From Halobacteriovorax sp. JY17 (GTDB taxonomy: Bacteria; Bdellovibrionota; Bacteriovoracia; Bacteriovoracales; Bacteriovoracaceae), in the NCBI RefSeq assembly GCF_002753895.1, contig NZ_NJER01000004.1, positions 158,387 to 222,386 on the forward strand: a DNA stretch of 64,000 nucleotides, read 5' to 3'. The position numbers and the translations under genes are program-made. The notes below the pieces were generated by a model. The model saw only the letters and a program-made list of their open reading frames with translations, was not told where the DNA came from and made no database searches. Positions 18,377-27,855 of this stretch are shown one piece after another. Position 1 is the stretch's first letter. Every line of letters begins with the position of its first letter.

Positions 18377-19108
18377 TTAGAGTTTAAAGTCGAGGGGGTG
18401 AGAAATATCTACACCTAACTCACTTAATTTACATTGATAAACGAGGATTTCGACACCTTTGGCATGGGCCAATTTAAGAAGCTCACTATATTTTGGATCT
18501 ATTAATGAGGCCGGAGAAAAGAGGTTCACATCCTCCCTCTGAACAATGTAGAGCATGCAAGCACGAATGCCTTGCTCTTTTAATTCTATAAGTTCAAGTA
18601 AGTGTTTTTGGCCTCTCTCGCTTACGCTATCTGGAAATAGCGCCAATTGATCATCTCCGAGAAGGGTGACATTCTTTATTTCCACAAAGCATTGGTCTGT
18701 AGGAGCAGTCTTCTCTCCACTATATAAGTAGAGGTCAATTCTACTCTTTCCAATTTTCTCTTCAGGTTTGATAGTTTCATAACCTTGAAGTTCTTTGATG
18801 ATACCGTTTTCAATAGATTCGACGGCAAGCTTATTGGGAAGAGAAGTGTTAACTCCTATCCAAGTTTTTGAATTATGAGTCAGTTCAAGACTGTATTTAA
18901 GCTTCCTCTTTGGGTTGTCATGGTAACTAAGAAGAACGTCCCACCCTTCACCCCAGCAGGTCTTCATACTTCCAGTATTAGCAGTATGGGCCACTATGAT
19001 ATCTCCTTTCTTATTAATTGGAGTATCTTGTTCAAGTACTATGTCTGCTAGGAAGCGTTTGTAGCGTTTGAGAATTTTTCCTTTAAATGTAGGAGAGTTA
19101 TATTTCAT
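18377..19108 (-). CDS. sfsA: SfsA family protein
   Basis: A 243-residue SfsA-type protein (sugar fermentation stimulation protein homologue), a DNA-binding-like N-terminal OB region joined to a PD-(D/E)XK nuclease-like fold. Recognisable blocks: VAHTANTGSM at ~39-48, WIGVNT ~ 87-92, KIGKSRIDLYL ~122-132, CFVEIKNVTL ~144-153 and FPDSVSERGQKHL ~160-172. Length is typical. True biochemical function is uncertain even in E. coli. Single gene. Confidence 0.9.
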   Translation of the reverse strand: MKYNSPTFKGKILKRYKRFLADIVLEQDTPINKKGDIIVAHTANTGSMKTCWGEGWDVLLSYHDNPKRKLKYSLELTHNSKTWIGVNTSLPNKLAVESIENGIIKELQGYETIKPEEKIGKSRIDLYLYSGEKTAPTDQCFVEIKNVTLLGDDQLALFPDSVSERGQKHLLELIELKEQGIRACMLYIVQREDVNLFSPASLIDPKYSELLKLAHAKGVEILVYQCKLSELGVDISHPLDFKL

Positions 19109-19258
19109 TTTATTCTCGAGTTTCTTAGTTGGTGTAGGGGCTTTCTTAAGACATTATGGAGAAGATGGCCCACTATCGTCAAGTTATTGAATTATATAAT
19201 GAATCTAATTGAAAATAATGGTAAAATTTGGAAAACTTTTTAACGATAACTAAACTAT

Positions 19259-20620
19259 ATGAGCCAAGCCTTAATCATTTCAGATAATGAAGTTTTAAAC
19301 GACCTCTATACAGTGAACCTAGAAGTTTACACTGGTACAAATGTCACAGTAAAAAGAAACTGTGATGACGCCATTGAACTTCTTGATCTTCATCCAAATA
19401 TTGATGTGGTGATTTCTCTTTGTATGTTGGAAGACGTTGATAGTGGAGCAATTATTTATCAACACTTAATTGAAAATGATATGGATATTCCTCTGATTGT
19501 CATTGGAAAGAAAAGTGATGTGCCAAGTGACGTTCCTCAGGTTCAAGGTTGCTATGATTTTAAGCTTCTAGTGAGAACCGTTGCAAAGGTTTTAGAAATT
19601 ACTGCAAAAGATATGGCAGTCCTAAACGTCCCCGAGTATTACCCAATCCCAATTAAGCTTTTCTACAATGTTCAAGAAGTGCCATGCGATGTTTTCTTTA
19701 AGATAAAGAAGTCTATGGTTGAAAGTGAATACTTAAAAATATTCTTTAGAGGTGATGCTCCTTCTCCCGGAGTAAAGAAGTATATAGATGAAGGTGTGCA
19801 CTTTCTCTATGTAGATTCACTTAAAAGACTAGAGATGATTAATCTCGCAAGTGAATGTATCCTAACAGAGCTTAAGAGGCTTGGTTCAGCAGATATATCT
19901 GATGAAAAGAAGATAGAAGTTATTGAACAAGGAATTGAGATCGTTGCGAATAGATTATTTGAAACGAGGGAAGTAAACGAAGAAATAATTAAAATTTCTG
20001 AAACTTGTATGGAAGCTATAAAGAGTGTTGTAAGTAATTCTCCAAAGCTTGAAAATATCTTATCTCTTTTAACTGCAAACAGGGCAAGCTACCTCTATTC
20101 ACACTCTATTATTGCAACTTATGTCGCCACCCATATCGTTCGAACAATATCGTGGGGTGGAGATAGTCATATTGATAAAATTAATTTCGTTTTCTTCTTT
20201 CACGATATGTTTCTTGCCCCAATCTATACGAAGTATCCTGAGTTAAAATATGAAGAAGAAGCTCTATTTAATAGTAAACTGAGTGATGAGGAGAAGGAAA
20301 CTATCCTTAGTCATGCGAGGTTAGCCGCTGATGCTCTAATGAAGTATCCAAGGCTTCCTTTAGGTGCAGATCAAATCATTCTTCAACATCATGGAATGAC
20401 TAATGGGCAAGGTTTTGCCATGAACTATAAAGATGACATTTCACCTTTGGCGAAAGTGATGATTATTGCAGAAGCATTTACTGAAGAAATTTTAAAGTCT
20501 TTAGATGACTCTGATGAAGGGAAATTATCAAAAGATGATATTGTCGCTCAGTTAAAATCTCGCTACATGAAAAGTACTTATATTAAAATTGTTGAAACTC
20601 TTTCTGAAATTAAATTTTAA
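19259..20620 (+). CDS. HD-GYP-like regulator with pseudo-receiver domain
   Basis: A 453-residue protein: receiver-like domain at ~1-120, a middle domain at ~125-190 and an HD-GYP-type domain at ~260-440. In the receiver the expected phospho-acceptor position in VVISLCML is Cys/Leu, not Asp. The HD pair (FFHDMFLAP, ~314) is kept, but the following Gly-Lys is absent, and the GYP motif reads HHGMTNGQGF (~375). HD-GYP proteins hydrolyse cyclic di-GMP; activity here is doubtful. Two homologues lie at 20610-21974 and 32414-33862. It overlaps the convergent paralogue by 11 bases. Confidence 0.75.
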   Translation: MSQALIISDNEVLNDLYTVNLEVYTGTNVTVKRNCDDAIELLDLHPNIDVVISLCMLEDVDSGAIIYQHLIENDMDIPLIVIGKKSDVPSDVPQVQGCYDFKLLVRTVAKVLEITAKDMAVLNVPEYYPIPIKLFYNVQEVPCDVFFKIKKSMVESEYLKIFFRGDAPSPGVKKYIDEGVHFLYVDSLKRLEMINLASECILTELKRLGSADISDEKKIEVIEQGIEIVANRLFETREVNEEIIKISETCMEAIKSVVSNSPKLENILSLLTANRASYLYSHSIIATYVATHIVRTISWGGDSHIDKINFVFFFHDMFLAPIYTKYPELKYEEEALFNSKLSDEEKETILSHARLAADALMKYPRLPLGADQIILQHHGMTNGQGFAMNYKDDISPLAKVMIIAEAFTEEILKSLDDSDEGKLSKDDIVAQLKSRYMKSTYIKIVETLSEIKF

Positions 20621-21974
20621 TCGTTTTCTCTAAGGCCATTAAAGGCTCTTTGAAATTTCCTAAATTATAATCTATTTTTAATTGGTCAATAATTCTATAC
20701 TTGTCATCTTCTTTCTTTCCGCTAATTGCAAGTCTTGAAACATATGTGCTGGCCAAGATAAAGGCACAAGAGTGAGCAGTCATTTTATTTGCAGTCACGC
20801 CAAATGGGAAACCTGTTCCATTAGGTTTTTCATGCTGTTGAGCGATGATGAAGTCTGCTTCAGAATAACCTTGAAATTGTCTCGCTATTTCCGCTGCTTG
20901 AATAGGGTGAGTAAGGTACTCATCTTGTTCTTCTCTAGTGAACATTTGAAGGTTTGGGTCTTCCGCACCAGAGATCTTTATCAAGTCTTCATTGCTAAGA
21001 GTAGTATCTTGTAAGAGAGAGGCGAGTCCTAATTTTTTCCTAGATAGATCTGATTTCCATCCAAGGTTATGTAGAATAGCTTCGCAGTAGTAAGACGTGA
21101 GAATTGCTTGTTCGGCAAAGTCTCCATTTTTAAAAGGTATTTGATCTATGACATCAGTAGGTGATTCATACTTTCTAATCGTCTTATCTGTTGTATCGAT
21201 TATAAGTGAGCATAGTGCTTGAATATCGTCACTCACGCCAATCGCTCTAATATATTGTTGAATAATTAAAGCACCACGAATTTGATTTCCAAAAATACTC
21301 TTAAGAGGAGCACCCTTTTGAGAGAGTCCAGCGGAAACTTTTTCAATCCCATCTTCTAGCATCTTTATAAAATCATTCTTACCAAGATAGAGATTCTTTA
21401 TATTCTTTCTTGCGTAAGTTTGAATTTTTGCATGAGTATAGGGCTGATTTCTTTTAATAATTTTTATAAATTTAGTCTGAGTAAGTTCTAAGTAAACATC
21501 ATAAGGAACTACTTTAAACATATAGAAATTTCTAATACGCATCGGTAGGAGTTCATCGCGGTCAATCTCTTCAATGGACTCTTCAAACTCTTCTTGCTTG
21601 GCCCAGTCTAGAGTCGAGCTAATCACTTCTTTAAAGTTCTCAACGTCATACGGTGTATAAATAATACCATTAATAGGATGCCCATTATAAAGATCATCAT
21701 CAACTCTATCTTTAATATGAACTTCTGATCCCATAAAGATAATAGGTCTCTCTCCAACTGTCTCAAGAATTCGTTGACCAAGCTTGGTAGGGCTCTCTTC
21801 TTTTATAGAGGCCTCAATCATGACAATAGCAAATGGGCCCTCGTAGGAGAGGTGGTTTAGAGCATCATTTCCATTTAAACTACAGATGAGTTCAACTTTT
21901 GGAAAGTTACCTGCAAAGAGTCGGTTTAGTGTTGCCCACTCTTCCTTATTATCACAAATATAAAGTGCCTTCAT
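20610..21974 (-). CDS. Degenerate HD-GYP-like protein with pseudo-receiver domain
   Basis: A 454-residue paralogue of the convergent gene: receiver-like domain at ~1-120 (IVMIEASI shows Glu where Asp is expected), the same middle domain (~150-215), then an HD-GYP-like domain with LLQDTTL near 320 in place of HD, and QQHEKPNGTGFPFG at ~380-393. Loss of the first metal-ligand His suggests no phosphodiesterase activity, so it may act as a cyclic di-GMP-binding or partner protein. Start: ATG at 21974, with AAAGGTAG upstream; an in-frame TTG at 22001 is weaker. Confidence 0.75.
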   Translation of the reverse strand: MKALYICDNKEEWATLNRLFAGNFPKVELICSLNGNDALNHLSYEGPFAIVMIEASIKEESPTKLGQRILETVGERPIIFMGSEVHIKDRVDDDLYNGHPINGIIYTPYDVENFKEVISSTLDWAKQEEFEESIEEIDRDELLPMRIRNFYMFKVVPYDVYLELTQTKFIKIIKRNQPYTHAKIQTYARKNIKNLYLGKNDFIKMLEDGIEKVSAGLSQKGAPLKSIFGNQIRGALIIQQYIRAIGVSDDIQALCSLIIDTTDKTIRKYESPTDVIDQIPFKNGDFAEQAILTSYYCEAILHNLGWKSDLSRKKLGLASLLQDTTLSNEDLIKISGAEDPNLQMFTREEQDEYLTHPIQAAEIARQFQGYSEADFIIAQQHEKPNGTGFPFGVTANKMTAHSCAFILASTYVSRLAISGKKEDDKYRIIDQLKIDYNLGNFKEPLMALEKTIKI

Positions 21975-22102
21975 CGCTACCTTTGAAGATTTAATTTTCA
22001 ATCTCTACTAGAATACCATAGATATGATAACGTGAAGTTTAGATTGGCAAAAGCCTGAAAATTGGTTTACATAATAAATGACTTTAATTTAACTTATTGA
22101 AA

Positions 22103-23023
22103 ATGCAAACCACTGTAGGCATTATGACTGAATTTCTAGAGAATTTAAAATATAGACTTGAATTGGCAATTAGCGGCGCTGAGGTCAAGAGAGTCCTACA
22201 TGGGAGAGGTGGAACTTTTCCAGATCAGGACTATTTGAATATTGATTACTATCCTCCTGCAATATTTATAACGGTATTTAAAGATGTAGACTACTCTCAC
22301 ATTATTAATGAATTAATTAAGATTCACGGAGGAGATAGGCCCCTAATTGTTCAAGAAAGGTTTGGAAGAGATATTAAATCTATTTCTCTAGGGCTTGAGT
22401 TACCTGAAGTACATATAGTTGAAGAGCATGGCCTAAAGTATCACGTTAGCTTAAAGCAAAATCAAAATACAGGTCTCTTCTTAGATATGAAAGATGAGCG
22501 CTCTAAATTAATGAGTAACTCTGAAGGGAAGAATATTCTAAATCTCTTTAGTTACACATGCTCTCTATCGGTTGCTGCTAAAGCAGGTGGGGCTAAACAA
22601 GTTGTTAATATTGATCAAAAGAAGACTTTCTTAAATATTGGTCGCGAAAACCACCGTTTAAATAACTGCGATGATGGAGTTGTTTATAAGAGCTGGGATG
22701 TCTTAAAATCTATTAATCAAATTGGAAAATTTGGTCCCTTTGACAAAATTATCTGTGATCCTCCTTCTAACCAAGGAAAGAGTTTCTTTTATAAGAAAGA
22801 TTACGAAAAGATTATTCGTAGAATGGGGAGCTTTCTCAAAGTAGGTGGAGAGTTTGTTGCTTGTTTAAATACTCCATTTGAGGAGACTTCTTTCTTAAGA
22901 GATTTGTTTAAGAGTGAAGGGGGAAAGTGGGAACTCGTCCAAGAGAGTTTTTCTGCAAGTGAATACGAAGAGTTAAATAAGCAAAATGGCCTAAAAATGT
23001 GTACCTATAGAAGGTGTGAGTGA
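22103..23023 (+). CDS. RlmI-like class I SAM-dependent RNA methyltransferase
   Basis: About 306 residues. Resembles the C-terminal catalytic part of RlmI/RlmK-type rRNA methyltransferases: NTGLFLDMKDER (~125-136), SAM motif I NLFSYTCSLSVAAKAGGA (~148-165), acidic NIDQKK motif II (~170), and the catalytic DPPS (~219-222) in FDKIICDPPSN. It lacks an N-terminal PUA domain, so substrate is unclear (23S rRNA cytosine or guanine). Candidate starts are TTG 22097, ATG 22103 and ATG 22124; the last is preceded by GTAGG and starts a clean helix, so the true protein may be 7 residues shorter. Confidence 0.8.
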   Translation: MQTTVGIMTEFLENLKYRLELAISGAEVKRVLHGRGGTFPDQDYLNIDYYPPAIFITVFKDVDYSHIINELIKIHGGDRPLIVQERFGRDIKSISLGLELPEVHIVEEHGLKYHVSLKQNQNTGLFLDMKDERSKLMSNSEGKNILNLFSYTCSLSVAAKAGGAKQVVNIDQKKTFLNIGRENHRLNNCDDGVVYKSWDVLKSINQIGKFGPFDKIICDPPSNQGKSFFYKKDYEKIIRRMGSFLKVGGEFVACLNTPFEETSFLRDLFKSEGGKWELVQESFSASEYEELNKQNGLKMCTYRRCE

Positions 23024-23198
23024 CAATATATTGGGTCACTTTTGAAGAAGAGACTCTATTTTTATTTTTTGAAAAACTAGTTTCAAAAAATATTTAATTA
23101 TTAAAATCAAGACCTTAAAGTGATAAATCAAACCTAAGTAAAATATTATCGCTTAGAATGACTCTTAGTTATTAATAGAGAATTAACTGAGAAAGAAG

Positions 23199-24452
23199 AT
23201 GAAATTATTAAATGTTATTAGGGAAATTAATAAGATTCTTTTAAATTCACCAGAGCCAAGTTTGGCCCTTGAAAGAAGCATGCAACTTCTAGCAACGGAG
23301 TTAGAAATTGATAGCCTGTGTATTGATGAGAACGCCTTAAATGAGAACAGTAATAGAATCTATGTTGAAAGCTACTATGAGTGGTACTCAAGTGAAGATA
23401 CCGTTCGAGTAGATAAAGACCTTCTCTCTTCTTTCTCTTATGAAGATATTTATGAATTCTTTACCAATACCCTCGCTATTGGAAAACCTTTATTTGGTAA
23501 TATAGGAGATCGTCCTAACCAGAAAAGTCAAATTGGAGACTTCTTTAAAGAAAATAATTTGAAGTCCTACTTCATTGCTCCTATCTTCTTTAACTCAATT
23601 CATTGGGGAAATTTATCACTTCTAGATTATCGTAGCCCTAGAGAGTGGAGTGAAGTAGAAAATGAGTTGATGCTTATAACGGGACAATTAAGCTTCTTCT
23701 TGAAAGATCAAGAGTTTAAGAAAAATTTTGGGCAGGAATTATGTACGAGTCATTCTGTGAAAATGGCGACTCTTGGAGAAATGGCGTCAGGAATTGCCCA
23801 TGAAATAAATAATCCTCTTTTTGTTATAAATGGTTACGCTTCTAAAATTGATTCTTCAATTGAGAGAGGAATTTTAGATGTTCATGAACTAAAAAATATA
23901 TCATCGATGATTCAGAGGCATTGCAAGAGAGTTACAAGTATCATTTCTGGTTTAAGGATGATTTCAAGGAAATCAAAGTTAGATGAATTGGAAGTAAAAA
24001 ACTTTAAAGAAGTAGTAGAATCTACAATTGATATTTCTAAAGAGAGAATACGTCTCGCCAATATTAATTTTGTGAATAGAATGGAGGAGGGGAGTGATAT
24101 TCCTATTGAGTGTCACCCCGAGCAAATCTCTCAAGTGATAGTTAATCTCTTAAATAACTCTTATGACTCTATTTCTAATCGTGAATGTGAGAAATGGATT
24201 GAAGTTGATATGAGGGAACTAGATGATAGAGTAATTTTTTCTCTCACTGATTCTGGAGAAAGAGTTTCAAATGATGTTGCAAGAAAGATGATGCAGCCCT
24301 TTTATACCACTAAGGATTCAGGAAAAGGAACTGGGTTGGGACTTAGTATTTCAAAAGAAATTATTATGAAGCACGGTGGAAATTTCTACTTAGATAATCA
24401 CTGTGAGAATATGCGCTTTATTATTGAACTGCCAAAACTAAGCTACGAATAA
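23199..24452 (+). CDS. Orphan GAF-type histidine kinase
   Basis: A 417-residue soluble sensor kinase: a GAF-like sensor region (~1-175), HisKA with GEMASGIAHEINNP (phospho-His ~200), and HATPase_c with N box NLLNNSYDS (~308), and G box GKGTGLGLSI (~378). No transmembrane segment, no attached receiver and no neighbouring response regulator, so it probably signals in a wider network. The 175 bases before it hold no gene. AGAAAG precedes the ATG, and it ends at a terminator used by the opposite gene. Confidence 0.87.
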   Translation: MKLLNVIREINKILLNSPEPSLALERSMQLLATELEIDSLCIDENALNENSNRIYVESYYEWYSSEDTVRVDKDLLSSFSYEDIYEFFTNTLAIGKPLFGNIGDRPNQKSQIGDFFKENNLKSYFIAPIFFNSIHWGNLSLLDYRSPREWSEVENELMLITGQLSFFLKDQEFKKNFGQELCTSHSVKMATLGEMASGIAHEINNPLFVINGYASKIDSSIERGILDVHELKNISSMIQRHCKRVTSIISGLRMISRKSKLDELEVKNFKEVVESTIDISKERIRLANINFVNRMEEGSDIPIECHPEQISQVIVNLLNNSYDSISNRECEKWIEVDMRELDDRVIFSLTDSGERVSNDVARKMMQPFYTTKDSGKGTGLGLSISKEIIMKHGGNFYLDNHCENMRFIIELPKLSYE

Positions 24453-24477
24453 AAAAGGCCTTAATTTCTTAAGGCCT
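24450..24477 (-). terminator. Terminator of the zinc protease gene
   Basis: 9-bp stem AGGCCTTAA (24456-24464) / TTAAGGCCT (24469-24477), read on the minus strand into six T. On the plus strand it lacks a T-run. Confidence 0.8.
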
Positions 24478-24484
24478 CAACTAT

Positions 24485-26959
24485 TTAAAAATTATAAATT
24501 TCTAATTCTTCTCTCATATAGAAGTCATAGACATCATCAGGTGAGCTTTCTACATTTCCATAGACTAAGGAAATTTCTTCTTTTAATTTAACGATATCCT
24601 TAGATAGATCGAATTTAAGATTTTTCATACTTCTCTCAAAACTATGAGATCCAGGGAAGAAGCTAAAGTTAACAAATTCTCCTGTAAGCTCTCTTAAGTT
24701 CTTGTCTCCATGAGTGAGGCTAAAAAGAGGAGCTTTAATACCTTCTACTACATCAATGTCATTTGATCTTGTTCTTAAAATAACTTTTGACAGTGCTGAT
24801 ATTGAATCAATAAATTTCTCATCTCTATACTCAAACTCTTGAGAGAGATAAGGGATAGCTCTTACAAGAAAAGCAGGCTCCATTTCTTTCGCATACTTTG
24901 TCGCGGCAGCTACAAGCTTCTTTGAAATTTCACTAGTTAAATTCTCTCCAAAGTAATAAGGAGCAATATCTTTAAAAGAAGTAATGAACTTTCTAGAGTT
25001 ATTTGAAAGAAGAACACCGTCTTTCATAGTAGGAGTAATATCTTCAAAAAGTATCTTACTCATTCCACCAATAACTGTGAAATCATCTTTAAGTGCTGTT
25101 AGATTTTCAGTAATACTTTTAGAACCTTTCTTTGCTCTGATCACAAGTTCTTTGAATCTATTATCTGCCATATAGATTCCGTCAGAGAATCCATTGATAA
25201 CTACACTATTAAATTTTTCTAACTTCTGATCTTCAGTTAGTGTTGAATCATTAATAAATGCAAAGTTACCAGAGATAAGAATGTGAGCAATATTCTTCAA
25301 TGATCTTTCAACGTTATACTTCTTTTCTTCTAAGACGTTTTTAAATGCATCGAAGCGGTAGCAATCGTAGTAGCTTCCGGCGTGATCATCAGTACAGAAT
25401 TTAAGTTCACTATAAGGATTTGCTCCTTTATATGAAACATCAATTACATGTTGATCGTATGAAAGAGCATCGCTACCAAGTCTTATCTTGGCCCCTGCTA
25501 AACTTGAGAAGAATCCCGGTGTGTAGTCCATAACAGAACTTCCAGGACTTATTTCTTCCTCAATGATTCCAGTTGTTAAATACTTTAGAGAGATTGAATC
25601 ATAGTTACTAGAATCAATATCAGTATCTAAGCTTGCTGCAAAATTATGTCTAAAACCAAGAGTGTGACCCACTTCATGAGCAACTACTTGTCTGATATAG
25701 TCTGCAACATATCTTGTGTACATTTCTTCTTTTTGCTCATCAGTAAAAGACTTTCCTTCTACTTCAGTAATGAAGTCCTTAAGTCTTTCTCTGTCAGCAC
25801 TGGCCCTGTCTGTATTATCATTACAGTTTAGGGCCGAAGTAAATCCAAGAAGCCCCATTTTATGAGTTGTAACTGTTTCGTTTCCAAGTCTTGAAAGATA
25901 GGTCTTAGCTGTCTGGTAAGAGCCAATTGCAAACGAGCTTGTCATAAAGACGTGGGCATTTTGAATTTCACCAGTTAAAGGGTCAGAGCTCGAAGCTGCG
26001 TAAGCAAAGCCTGCAGTATCCCAATCAAGCCACTGAACAATATTATAACCTGGTTCAAAGATACTCACTCCCGCTGGAAGTGGTGCTACTTTTATAACTT
26101 CTCTTCCAAATGCTTTATTCCAGTAGAGAACACCATCTTGTACGGCCCTTTCCCACTTCTTAGGAGTGTTAGAAGTTGTATAGAAAGTTATCGGCTTGTT
26201 AATATCAAATTTCTTAATATAAGTAACAGGCGTTTCGATGATGCTTCCGTTTGCATCCGTTGGGTAAACAGGGTGATTTTCAAAGTAACCTACTTTTGTA
26301 AAACCTGGGCTTGCTGTTGGTGTAAAATTTGGGTTCTGCACATAAGTAGAGAAATCATATTTAATATGAATAGGGGAAATAGACGCCGGAGTTTTTCCTT
26401 CTGCCGGAGATTCTACTCTTAGAAATTGCTCTATAAAGATATGCTTACCAACAAGTTCAACTCTATTTAAAAAACTCTCAAGGATATGGTAAGTGCTCTC
26501 TTCTGAAGGGTCAGAGTCTGGAGAAGCAATATAGTACGATCCTTTTAGGAAGAGTGTTTTCATTCCTTCTTCGAAATTAAATGTAATAAGGTCTTCGGTT
26601 TCAGAAATGATCGGAAACTTGGCCAAAAGAATTTGAGTTGAAACAGAGTTTGTTACAATCTTTCCAGTTGTTGTTTCGAACATTCCTATGAATGGTCCGC
26701 TCTTTTTAAAGAAGACAACTTTTGAGGCCAATGGATTTCCAGTTGGTGCTGGAGGATTGTCGATCATTGCAGTTTGCATTAAGAAGAAATGCTCTAAAGC
26801 ACTCTTTTTAAGAGTAAGGTTGTAATTATCTTCTGTTGATAAACTCTTCTTATGGTTCTTTGCTCCCATTAGGAGTGGAGAGTTTTGAGTGTGAAGCATG
26901 CTTGCTTGTGATGTTGTACTCATAAGTATTAGAGCACTCATCATGATTAACTTAATCAT
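24485..26959 (-). CDS. Large secreted zinc-dependent metalloprotease (DUF4953/DUF5117-like)
   Basis: An 824-residue exported protein: signal peptide ~1-19, a beta-rich N-terminal domain (~100-250), and a metzincin-like catalytic region with the extended zinc site HEVGHTLGFRH at ~426-436 (three His ligands and catalytic Glu), preceded by WNKAFGREVIKV and WLDWDTAGFAYA as in DUF5117/DUF4953 proteases. The C-terminal ~300 residues are helical. It probably degrades proteins outside the cell or in a host periplasm (inference). No operon partner. It is divergent from pyrE. Confidence 0.83.
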   Translation of the reverse strand: MIKLIMMSALILMSTTSQASMLHTQNSPLLMGAKNHKKSLSTEDNYNLTLKKSALEHFFLMQTAMIDNPPAPTGNPLASKVVFFKKSGPFIGMFETTTGKIVTNSVSTQILLAKFPIISETEDLITFNFEEGMKTLFLKGSYYIASPDSDPSEESTYHILESFLNRVELVGKHIFIEQFLRVESPAEGKTPASISPIHIKYDFSTYVQNPNFTPTASPGFTKVGYFENHPVYPTDANGSIIETPVTYIKKFDINKPITFYTTSNTPKKWERAVQDGVLYWNKAFGREVIKVAPLPAGVSIFEPGYNIVQWLDWDTAGFAYAASSSDPLTGEIQNAHVFMTSSFAIGSYQTAKTYLSRLGNETVTTHKMGLLGFTSALNCNDNTDRASADRERLKDFITEVEGKSFTDEQKEEMYTRYVADYIRQVVAHEVGHTLGFRHNFAASLDTDIDSSNYDSISLKYLTTGIIEEEISPGSSVMDYTPGFFSSLAGAKIRLGSDALSYDQHVIDVSYKGANPYSELKFCTDDHAGSYYDCYRFDAFKNVLEEKKYNVERSLKNIAHILISGNFAFINDSTLTEDQKLEKFNSVVINGFSDGIYMADNRFKELVIRAKKGSKSITENLTALKDDFTVIGGMSKILFEDITPTMKDGVLLSNNSRKFITSFKDIAPYYFGENLTSEISKKLVAAATKYAKEMEPAFLVRAIPYLSQEFEYRDEKFIDSISALSKVILRTRSNDIDVVEGIKAPLFSLTHGDKNLRELTGEFVNFSFFPGSHSFERSMKNLKFDLSKDIVKLKEEISLVYGNVESSPDDVYDFYMREELEIYNF

Positions 26960-27072
26960 AAAATTCCTTTACTTGGATTATTTGACCCTTTGGGATGGCG
27001 AACTGTATACTTTTGGGTAAATAGAAGTCAACGTACCGTGTGTCTAACAATTTCTTACAGAATGAGGTTTTA

Positions 27073-27711
27073 ATGACTTGTGATGTCAAAATAGCAAATA
27101 TTCTTTTAGAGAATGGATGTGTCCAACTTTCACCGTCAAAACCTTTTGTTTATGCCTCTGGTCTGAAGGGCCCAATTTACTGTGATAATAGACAGCTTCT
27201 GAGTCTGCCAATTGCTCGCCGAGTTGTTGTAGATTCTTTGGTGAAAAAGTTAAGTGATAGTGGGTGGGGTTTTGATCAGTTGGCCGGACTTGCTACTGCG
27301 GGGATTCCTCACTGCTCTTTTATGGCCCATGAAACTAACGCACCAATGATTTATATTAGAGGGAAAGCGAAGGGGCACGGTAAGCAGAATCAAGTTGAAG
27401 GGAAGTTCAGCGCCGGTGAGTCAATTGTCTTAGTTGAGGATCTAATCAATCAGGGAAAGAGTTTAGAGGATGCCATTGAGGCTTCGCTAGCAGTAGGCTT
27501 AAGACCTATAGGCGTTATTAGTATTGTAACTTACGAGATGAAGAAATCTAAAGAAATTTTAGAGAAATATAACCTTCCTCTAATCAGTCTAACGAATTTT
27601 TCAACAATAGCTAAGTTGGGACTTGAGCAAAATCTCATTTCTTCCGAAGAGCATGCAATGTTAAATTCTTGGCAATCTGATCCAGCTGCTTGGTCTAGCT
27701 CTCTCGATTAG
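27073..27711 (+). CDS. pyrE: Orotate phosphoribosyltransferase-like protein
   Basis: A 212-residue type I phosphoribosyltransferase of pyrimidine synthesis (orotate + PRPP to OMP). Visible blocks: FVYASGLKGPIYCDNR (~25-40), IRGKAKGHGKQNQVEG (~92-107, flexible-loop Lys/His and the VEG turn) and the PRPP motif VLVEDLINQGKSL (~119-131). In most PRPP motifs the last part reads (T/S)TGGS; here it is NQGKS, so the phosphate loop is unusual. Start ATG 27073 is backed by GAGG five bases upstream; GTG 27040 is in frame but has none. Confidence 0.82.
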   Translation: MTCDVKIANILLENGCVQLSPSKPFVYASGLKGPIYCDNRQLLSLPIARRVVVDSLVKKLSDSGWGFDQLAGLATAGIPHCSFMAHETNAPMIYIRGKAKGHGKQNQVEGKFSAGESIVLVEDLINQGKSLEDAIEASLAVGLRPIGVISIVTYEMKKSKEILEKYNLPLISLTNFSTIAKLGLEQNLISSEEHAMLNSWQSDPAAWSSSLD

Positions 27712-27855
27712 ACAAAACCACTTTGGACGCTTTGCGCTCGACATTATACCTACTTACATGATAGTTAGGAGAAATTAGAGCTCTGGATTTCCAATGAATT
27801 TTCATTCAAAATTCTTTGTTTCTATTTTTATAAGTATTTTTTTTAAGGAGTATAT

